From Labilithrix sp. (GTDB lineage Bacteria > Myxococcota > Polyangia > Polyangiales > Polyangiaceae), in contig JAQBQL010000023.1 in the NCBI GenBank assembly GCA_028287035.1, forward strand, positions 1 through 9,038: a stretch of 9,038 nucleotides of DNA. The letters are read 5' to 3'. The position numbers were made by a program, and so were the translations under genes. The stretch's first letter is position 1, and each line of letters begins with the position of its first letter. Of this stretch, positions 1 through 5,375 are shown one piece after another. Under the pieces are notes generated by a model. The model was not told the DNA's origin. It saw nothing but the letters and a program-made list of their open reading frames with translations, and ran no database searches.

Positions 1-1
1 C

Positions 2-883
2 GTCGGACACATCGGCGTGAAGGTGAAGCTCGCGGGCTCCGACCGCGGCGTGCAGGACATGCAATTGAAGACGGGCTGGGTCCTTTACAACCCGCTCACG
101 GAGCAGGTCGTCGAGTTCCCGATCTCCGTCCAGAACATCGTGCTCAGCGCGAGCCCGCACGAGGGCACCGCGGCGGGCGACAAGGGCCAGGGCCACGGCG
201 TGGACGAGTCGATCACGTTCTCCTCGATCGAGGGCGTGAACGCGAACGCCGACGTCGGCTTCAGCTTCCACATCGACCCGCAGCAAGCGCCGCACCTCTA
301 CGCGCGGTTCCGGCAGAACGACATGCGCGAGCTCGCGTACGGCTACATGCGGAACGTGCTGCGCGAGTCGTTCAGCGAGGTCGCTTCGGCGATGCCGATC
401 CAGGAGATCTACGGCGCGGGCAAGAGCAAGATGATCGCCGCGGTCACGGTGAAGTGCGGCAACAACCTCGGTCGTGACGGCATCATCATCGACCAGCTCA
501 CGATCAACGGCGCGCTCCGGCTCCCGCAGAACGTGGCCGACAGCATCAACAACGCGATGGCCGCGACGCAGAACGCGATCCAGAGCGAGAACAAGGTCCG
601 TCAGGTGAAGGCCGAGGCCGACCAGACCGTCACCACCGCGACCGGCGCCGCCGAGGCCGCCCGGCAGAAGGCGACCGGCGAGGCGGACGCGCTCGTCATC
701 AAGACGAAGGCCGAGGCCGAGACGCGGCTCGTCCAGGCGAAGTCCCAGGCCGAGGCGAACCGCATCCTCAACTCGTCACTGACGCCCCAGGTCATCCAGT
801 ACAAGTACGCGGAGAGCTGGGACGGGAAGCTGCCGACCTACTCGGGCGGCGGCATCACCCCGATGGTCAACATCACGCACTGA
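2..883 (+). CDS. SPFH/band-7 (prohibitin-like) protein, 5' partial
   Basis: The open frame continues to the left edge (from base 2), so the N-terminus, where a membrane anchor would normally sit, is missing. The GTG at 17 is only the first possible start codon inside the window. What remains is a prohibitin-type SPFH domain: GSDRGVQ near the visible start, then ITFSSIEGVNANADVGFSF (about residues 66-84 counted from base 17), then the GIIIDQLTINGALRLPQNV segment (155-173). After it comes an Ala/Glu/Lys/Gln-rich coiled coil (about 185-250) and a C-terminal ESWDGKLP motif (266-273), which is common in bacterial prohibitin homologues. SPFH proteins form ring-like membrane scaffolds that organise microdomains or restrain membrane proteases; the specific partner here is unknown. 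It ends at TGA 881-883 and converges with the next gene. Family call firm, physiological role open. Confidence 0.9.
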   Translation, partial: VGHIGVKVKLAGSDRGVQDMQLKTGWVLYNPLTEQVVEFPISVQNIVLSASPHEGTAAGDKGQGHGVDESITFSSIEGVNANADVGFSFHIDPQQAPHLYARFRQNDMRELAYGYMRNVLRESFSEVASAMPIQEIYGAGKSKMIAAVTVKCGNNLGRDGIIIDQLTINGALRLPQNVADSINNAMAATQNAIQSENKVRQVKAEADQTVTTATGAAEAARQKATGEADALVIKTKAEAETRLVQAKSQAEANRILNSSLTPQVIQYKYAESWDGKLPTYSGGGITPMVNITH

Positions 884-894
884 GCGTCTGAGCG

Positions 895-1713
895 TCAGAG
901 CGCGTTTTCGAGGATGCGCGCGTCGCTCAGGCAGTCCTGACCGATGAGGACCGCGTCGGCGTTCGGGATGCTCTTCTTCGCGAAGGCCTCGGCGCCGGCG
1001 GTGCGCTCCACCGCGGCCGACATCACGCAGGCAGCGTTGGAGCAATGGCGGCCGTCGGCGTCGACGTGGCGCCGGTTCTCCTCCTTCACGGGCACGCCGT
1101 GGTCGACGAAGCCGACCGCGTGGCCGAGCTGGTGGAGGAGCGCGACCTGCTCGACGAGCGGGCTCGTGACCGCCGGCTTGAAGATGGCGATGACCCCGGT
1201 GTCACCGATCGAGACGCCGAGCTGGTCCGGCTGGACCGCGCCCGCCTCGTCGATGAAGTGGCCGTTCACGAAGACGACGTAGAAGGTCGCCACGTTGTCG
1301 AAGGCCTGCGCGGTGCGGTGGGCCGCGGCGATGGCGAGGATGTCGTCGACCGTGACGTCCTTCGCGGCGACGTCGCCGAGCTTCTCCATCGCGGCGAGCG
1401 TGGTCGGCACCTCGGTCTTCTTCTTGCCGTCGAAGATCGCGCGCACGTTGCTCGTGGCGAGCAGCCAGGGGTCGCCGAACTTCTGCACGGGGCCCGGGAA
1501 CGGCTCGGCGCCGGGCGCATAGTCGATCTCGACGACCACCTTCTCGACGCCCTTCGCGAAGAGCTTGGTCGAGGCCGGGGTGCCCGCGGTCCCGCTCGTG
1601 CCCGACGCGCCCGACGACGAGCTGGACGAGGCTCCGCCCGAAGAGCTCGAGGAGCTGCAGGACGCGGCGAGGACGCTGGCGAGGAGAAGGGAGACGACGG
1701 TGCGGAGCGACAT
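895..1713 (-). CDS. Lipoprotein, metzincin-like zinc protease fold with Glu-to-Gln substitution
   Basis: A 272-residue protein. A short signal peptide (Arg4, hydrophobic 6-17) ends in AASC, so Cys19 is the likely lipidated residue; Ala at -3 is a little unusual for a lipobox. Residues 20-48 are a Ser/Gly/Thr/Ala linker, typical of myxobacterial lipoproteins. The globular part contains HQLGHAVGFVDHG (194-206), matching the metzincin pattern HExxHxxGxx(H/D) with His194, His198 and possibly Asp204 as zinc ligands. Met231, in CVMSAAVE, could be the Met-turn. A pair CSNAAC (224-229) and Cys261 may form disulfides. The general-base Glu is replaced by Gln195 (codon CAG, bases 1129-1131), which in characterised HExxH enzymes abolishes or strongly reduces catalysis. 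It may therefore be a pseudoprotease or binding protein on the cell envelope. ATG at 1713 is chosen because it gives the signal peptide; a GAGG lies about 11 nt upstream. Family resemblance is inferred from motifs; substrate unknown. Confidence 0.88.
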   Translation of the reverse strand: MSLRTVVSLLLASVLAASCSSSSSSGGASSSSSSGASGTSGTAGTPASTKLFAKGVEKVVVEIDYAPGAEPFPGPVQKFGDPWLLATSNVRAIFDGKKKTEVPTTLAAMEKLGDVAAKDVTVDDILAIAAAHRTAQAFDNVATFYVVFVNGHFIDEAGAVQPDQLGVSIGDTGVIAIFKPAVTSPLVEQVALLHQLGHAVGFVDHGVPVKEENRRHVDADGRHCSNAACVMSAAVERTAGAEAFAKKSIPNADAVLIGQDCLSDARILENAL

Positions 1714-1797
1714 CGGGCGCCCATCCTCGTGCGAGGCCGGCGCGAGCGCAAGCGCAGCGAAGGAGCCCGCGAAAACCGACGCGCGGTGGCACTCGCG

Positions 1798-1803
1798 AGA
1801 ATA
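1798..1803 (-). promoter_or_regulatory. Possible -10 element for the lipoprotein gene
   Basis: Read on the minus strand this is TATTCT, one of the few A/T-rich hexamers in the divergent region and four of six matches to TATAAT. It lies about 85 bp upstream of the lipoprotein ATG. No convincing -35 element is visible 16-18 bp upstream, so this is a weak call. Confidence 0.2.
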
Positions 1804-1815
1804 GACACGCCCCCC

Positions 1816-1825
1816 GACGTACGTC
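1816..1825. repeat. Perfect 10-bp palindrome GACGTACGTC
   Basis: A perfect dyad sits in the divergent region, just upstream of the putative lipoprotein -10 (minus-strand reading). Its position would suit a dimeric repressor or activator acting on one or both promoters. I do not recognise a known operator, and a 10-bp dyad can arise by chance. Confidence 0.3.
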
Positions 1826-1847
1826 TGTCCCCATGCGTTCCACCGAC

Positions 1848-1856
1848 TTGTCCACA
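1848..1856 (+). promoter_or_regulatory. DnaA-box-like nonamer TTGTCCACA
   Basis: TTGTCCACA matches the DnaA-box consensus TTWTNCACA except for G at position 3; this form is known as a DnaA box in high-GC genomes such as Streptomyces. It is a lone copy, so it does not indicate an origin. It could be a regulatory DnaA site for a repair operon or a coincidence. It also lies within an imperfect dyad (ACTTGT-CC-ACAGGT, 1846-1859, one mismatch). Confidence 0.25.
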
Positions 1857-1887
1857 GGTTCGCCAGCGGCGCCGCCGGCGGCGGGAC

Positions 1888-1973
1888 GCGACCGCCGGGC
1901 GCGGGGCAAGCGGCTCAGGCCGGGCGACCGCGACGGCGCGGGTCGCTCGCGCGGCGCCGTGCATGGCGACCGC
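1888..1973 (+). repeat. Three direct copies of GCGACCGC upstream of addB
   Basis: Exact copies lie at 1888-1895, 1924-1931 and 1966-1973, 36 and 42 bp apart start to start. Each is followed within a few bases by a G/C run containing GCGCG. An inverted GGTCGC at 1941-1946 gives a fourth half-site. They could be iterated protein-binding sites or a by-product of composition close to 85 percent G+C. Confidence 0.35.
1921..1949 (+). other. Strong hairpin upstream of addB
   Basis: Bases 1921-1932 pair with 1937-1949 around the loop ACGG (1933-1936). The stem has 12 pairs, with one bulged G (1940) and one G-T wobble (1923/1947). It ends 51 nt before the addB ATG. No T-tract follows, so it is not an intrinsic terminator. 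If transcribed it could act as a leader structure; if not, it simply holds two GCGACC half-sites in inverted orientation. Confidence 0.35.
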
Positions 1974-1989
1974 GGCGCGCCCCGTGTAT

Positions 1990-1994
1990 GGGAG
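1990..1994 (+). promoter_or_regulatory. Ribosome binding site of addB
   Basis: GGGAG lies 6 nt before the ATG at 2001. This, and the fact that recognisable AddB-like sequence begins directly after this Met, fixes the start here rather than at the upstream in-frame ATG 1833. Confidence 0.6.
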
Positions 1995-2000
1995 CGGACG

Positions 2001-5000
2001 ATGAGCGGCGAGATCCTCGTCTGTGCGAGCGCCGAGTCCCGGCTCACGAGCGCCGCGGCGTGGCTCGCCAGGCGGAGCGAGCCACGCGTCACCATCGTGG
2101 CTGCCTCCGTCGAGTCGGCCGCCGAGGTGGCGCGGCGGGCGCTGCTCGCGCTCCCGACCTCGGAGGCGGTGGCGGCGCCGCGCGCGTCGTTCGGGTGGCA
2201 GCGCTTCACGCTCGGCACGCTCGCGGTGTCGCTGGCGCGGGCCGAGCTCGCGCGCCGGGGGCTCGTTCCGGCGTTCGGCCTCGCCCTCGAGGCGGTCTGT
2301 GCCCGCGTCGTGCACGATCACACGCATCGCAGCCAGGATTCGCGCGGTGAGGGGCTCGGTCGGTTCGCGGCGATCGGTGAGCTGCCCGGGCTGCCCCGCG
2401 CGCTCGCACGCACCGTGGCCGAGCTTCGCCTGGCGGGCAGCCCGGAGCTCCGCGACGCGGACCTGGCGCGGCTCGTCGCGGCCTTCGGCACCGAGCTCGA
2501 GGCGGCGGGCCTGGCGGACCGCGCCCGGACGTTCGCGATCGCGACCGAGCTCGTGCTCGCGCAGGCGCCGGGCACGTTCGGGGCAGGCACCGGGGCGGTG
2601 CTCCTCGTCGACGTCCCGCTGCGCAGCCGCGCCGAGCGCGACTTCGTGACGGCGCTCGCCACGCGCGCCCCGGCGTCGTTCGCGGTCGTCCCGGCGGGCG
2701 ACGAGCGCACGCTCACGCTCATCGAGGCGGCGCTCACGGATCCGCAGGGAACGCCGGCGCCGCTCGAGCACCGCACGCTGGCGGGCCGCGGCGGTAGCTC
2801 GGCGCTGGCGCGTCTCCAGGAGGGGCTGTTCGGGCCCGCGGGCCAGGGCCACGAGGGCGCGCCGCTGTCCATCGCCGACGGGCGCGAGGTGCTGGTGCTC
2901 TCCGCGCCAGGCGAGAGCCGGGAAGCGGTGGAGATCGCCCGGAAGATCGTCGGCGAGGCGAAGGCCGGCACGCGCCTCGACCGCATGGCGGTGCTCCTCC
3001 GCGCGCCGCAGTACGCGGCGCACCTCGAGGAGGCGCTGCGCCGAGCCGGTGTGCCCGCTCACTTTGCCCGCGGCACGCGGAAGCCCGATCCGGCGGGGCG
3101 CGCGATGCTCGCGCTGCTGGCGTGTGCCGCCGAGGGTCTGTCGGCGAGCCGGTTCGCCGAGTACCTGTCGCTCGGCGAGGTGCCCGACGAGGACGAGAGC
3201 GGGGCGCCCCCCGCGGCGGCACCGGCGTCGGAGCGCGTGGCGCCGCCCGACGAGGAGGCGCTCGCCGCCCTGCTCGGTGACGCGGCGGCCGCGCTCGACG
3301 ATCGCGCCCGGGCCGAGGCGGACGGCGCCGCCGCGGAGCCACGGCCGGGACCCGTCGAGGAGGACCGCGCGGCGGCTCACGGCACCCTTCGCGCGCCCCG
3401 TCACTGGGAGCGTCTCCTCGTCGATGCCGCGGTGATCGGGGGGGCCGAACGCTGGCAGCGCCGCATCGAGGGGCTCGCGGCGAAGCTGGCCTCCGACCTC
3501 GCCGCCTACGAGAAGAAGGCCGAGGACGGGCTCGCCGACCACACGCGGCGGGACCTCGCCGCGCTCGAGTCACTGCGCCGCTTCGCGCTCCCGCTCGTCG
3601 CCGAGCTCGCCGCCCTGCCCCGCAGCGCGTCCTGGGGCGACTGGCTCGACGCGCTCGGTACGCTCGCATCGCGGGCGCTGCGCCGTCCGGACCGCGTGCT
3701 CGCGGTGCTCGCCGAGCTCCAGCCGATGGCGCGCGTGGGTCCGGTGGACCTCACCGAGGTGCGGCTCGTGCTCGAGGGCCGGCTCTCCCAGCTCGTCGTG
3801 CGCTCCGCGGAGCGGCGCCACGGCAAGGTGTATGTTGCAACCATCGAGGAATCGCGAGGGCTCGCGTTCGACGTGGTGTTCATCCCGGGCCTCGCCGAGA
3901 AGATCTTCCCGCAGAAGGTGGTCGAGGATCCCCTCCTCCTCGACGAGGCGCGGGCCGCGCTCGGCGGCGACCTCCCCACCAACGACGATCGAACCGCCGA
4001 GGAGCGCCTCGCGCTGCGCCTCGCGGTCGGCGCGGCGTCGCGACGCGTGGTCTTCTCGTACCCGCGCGTCGACGTGGAGCAGGCCCGCCCGCGCACGCCC
4101 TCGTTCTACGGGCTCGAGGTCCTCCGCGTCGCCGAGGGCGAGCTGCGCGACTTCCACTACCTCGCCGAGAACGCCGCGAAGAAGGTCGATGCGCGCATCG
4201 GCTGGCCCGCGCCGAAGGACCGGAACGACGCGATCGACGAGGCCGAGTACGACCTCGCGCTCCTCGAGTCCGTGCTCGAGAAGAAGGAGGACGAGGCGGT
4301 GGGCGAGGCGCACTACCTGCTCTCGTCGAATCCCCACCTCGCGCGCGCGCTGCGGTTCCGCGGTCGCCGCTGGCTGAAGGGCTGGAAGGCGGCCGACGGC
4401 CTCGTGGATCCCCCCGAGGAAGCGCTGCTCGCGATCCGCGAGCACGCCCTCGAGAAGCGCTCGTTCTCGCCCACCGCGCTGCAGAACTTCGCGGCGTGCC
4501 CCTACCGGTTCTTCCTCTCCGCGGTGCACCGGCTCGCTCCGCGCGAGGAGCCAACATCGGTCGAGGACCTCGATCCGCTGACCCGCGGCTCGCTCGTGCA
4601 CGAGGTGCAGTTCAACGTGCTCACCGCGCTCCGCGACGCGGGGCTCCTGCCCGTCACGCGCCCGCGCCTCGAGCAGGCGCGCGCCCTCCTCGACGAGGTG
4701 CTCGCCCGCGTCGCGAAGGAGGAGCACGACCGGCTCAACCCCGCGATCGAGCGCGTGTGGAAGGACACCATCGAGGCGATCGCGGCCGACCTCCGCGAGT
4801 GGCTGCGCCGCATGCTGGACGAGCCCGAGTGGACCCCCGCGCACTTCGAGCTGTCGTTCGGCCTGAAGGACGTGCGCGACCAGGACGCGCTCAGCACCGA
4901 CGAGCCGGTGAAGCTCGACGCGGGCATCCAGCTGCGCGGCTCGATCGACCTCGTCGAGAAGAACGACGCGGGATGGCTCCGCGCCACCGACCACAAGACC

Positions 5001-5375
5001 GGCAAGGTGCGGGCGCAGCGCGGCGACGTCATCAAGAAGGGCGAGGTCCTCCAGCCCGTGCTGTACGCGCTCACCATCGAGAAGCTGTTCCCCGGCGTGC
5101 CGGTGAAGGAAGGGCGCCTCTACTACTGCACGGCGGCCGGCGACTTCTCCAAGATCGACATCCCGCTGACCGACGAGGCGCGCGCCGCCGCGCAGCTCGT
5201 CTCGCGGACGATCGGCGACGCGCTGCAGAGCGGGTTCCTCCCCGCGGCGCCCGCGAAGGACGCGTGCAAGTACTGCGACTACCGGCCGGTGTGCGGTCCC
5301 TACGAGGAGATCCGCACCCGCCGCAAATCCGGTGAGCGCCTGAAGGGCCTCATCGAGCTACGGAGGGCGCGATGA
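2001..5375 (+). CDS. addB: AddB-like subunit of the AddAB helicase-nuclease (Fe-S PD-(D/E)XK nuclease)
   Basis: A 1124-residue protein, close to the usual AddB length of about 1150. It should pair with AddA to resect double-strand breaks, with its nuclease domain cutting one strand and its inactive helicase-like region probably scanning for Chi. The N-terminus (about 1-25) has ASAESR where a P-loop would be, so no Walker A is seen. The helicase-like core ends near the EESRGLAFDVVFIPGL segment (616-631). The C-terminal nuclease shows His867 (GSLVHE), Asp983 (GSIDLV), Asp997-x-Lys999 (DHKTGK) and Gln1018/Tyr1022 (QPVLY). Cys833 together with Cys1089, Cys1092 and Cys1098 (CxxCxxxxxC) matches the AddB 4Fe-4S clasp. 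Residues about 393-464 are an Ala/Pro/acidic, probably disordered insertion. It is first in an operon, overlapping addA by 4 bp. A related non-canonical RecB-family nuclease is possible, but the partner gene makes AddB the best reading. Confidence 0.87.
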   Translation: MSGEILVCASAESRLTSAAAWLARRSEPRVTIVAASVESAAEVARRALLALPTSEAVAAPRASFGWQRFTLGTLAVSLARAELARRGLVPAFGLALEAVCARVVHDHTHRSQDSRGEGLGRFAAIGELPGLPRALARTVAELRLAGSPELRDADLARLVAAFGTELEAAGLADRARTFAIATELVLAQAPGTFGAGTGAVLLVDVPLRSRAERDFVTALATRAPASFAVVPAGDERTLTLIEAALTDPQGTPAPLEHRTLAGRGGSSALARLQEGLFGPAGQGHEGAPLSIADGREVLVLSAPGESREAVEIARKIVGEAKAGTRLDRMAVLLRAPQYAAHLEEALRRAGVPAHFARGTRKPDPAGRAMLALLACAAEGLSASRFAEYLSLGEVPDEDESGAPPAAAPASERVAPPDEEALAALLGDAAAALDDRARAEADGAAAEPRPGPVEEDRAAAHGTLRAPRHWERLLVDAAVIGGAERWQRRIEGLAAKLASDLAAYEKKAEDGLADHTRRDLAALESLRRFALPLVAELAALPRSASWGDWLDALGTLASRALRRPDRVLAVLAELQPMARVGPVDLTEVRLVLEGRLSQLVVRSAERRHGKVYVATIEESRGLAFDVVFIPGLAEKIFPQKVVEDPLLLDEARAALGGDLPTNDDRTAEERLALRLAVGAASRRVVFSYPRVDVEQARPRTPSFYGLEVLRVAEGELRDFHYLAENAAKKVDARIGWPAPKDRNDAIDEAEYDLALLESVLEKKEDEAVGEAHYLLSSNPHLARALRFRGRRWLKGWKAADGLVDPPEEALLAIREHALEKRSFSPTALQNFAACPYRFFLSAVHRLAPREEPTSVEDLDPLTRGSLVHEVQFNVLTALRDAGLLPVTRPRLEQARALLDEVLARVAKEEHDRLNPAIERVWKDTIEAIAADLREWLRRMLDEPEWTPAHFELSFGLKDVRDQDALSTDEPVKLDAGIQLRGSIDLVEKNDAGWLRATDHKTGKVRAQRGDVIKKGEVLQPVLYALTIEKLFPGVPVKEGRLYYCTAAGDFSKIDIPLTDEARAAAQLVSRTIGDALQSGFLPAAPAKDACKYCDYRPVCGPYEEIRTRRKSGERLKGLIELRRAR
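5362..5367 (+). promoter_or_regulatory. Ribosome binding site of addA
   Basis: GGAGGG lies inside the last codons of addB. Counting from GGAGG, 5 nt separate it from the ATG at 5372. With the ATGA overlap of start and stop codons, this supports translational coupling and near-equal subunit synthesis. Confidence 0.75.

Larger units (their letters stand above)
1714..2000. other. Divergent intergenic region, structured and repeat-containing
   Basis: This 287-bp region separates the lipoprotein (-) from addB (+), so it should contain both promoters. The half next to the lipoprotein is less extreme in composition and holds a perfect palindrome (1816-1825) and a DnaA-box-like nonamer (1848-1856). 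The half next to addB is almost pure G/C and holds three GCGACCGC copies and a hairpin. The addB frame stays open upstream to an ATG at 1833, but the 56 extra residues would be a low-complexity Arg/Gly/Pro/Asp stretch unlike any AddB N-terminus, so I treat it as non-coding. Confidence 0.6.

Noticed and set aside
2..883. Functional link of the SPFH protein with the lipoprotein or AddAB
   Set aside because: The SPFH gene is convergent with the lipoprotein and separated from addBA by a divergent gene, so no shared operon or other sequence evidence ties them together.
887..899. Small hairpin (TCTGA-GCG-TCAGA) in the convergent gap, as a two-way terminator
   Set aside because: Only five pairs, no T-tract on either strand, and it overlaps the lipoprotein stop codon; too weak to call a terminator.
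1833..2000. Upstream extension of addB to ATG 1833
   Set aside because: The 56 added residues are Arg/Gly/Pro/Asp-rich with no resemblance to an AddB N-terminus, while ATG 2001 has a well-spaced GGGAG and directly starts the recognisable protein.
1266..3542. Very long minus-strand open frame (758 codons) across the divergent region and addB, plus similar long antisense frames at 3570-4994, 5300-7159 and 7241-9013
   Set aside because: The translations are Arg/Ala/Gly/Glu-rich low-complexity sequence without domains, lying opposite well-supported genes. In DNA of this GC content stop codons are rare in all frames, so these are shadows.
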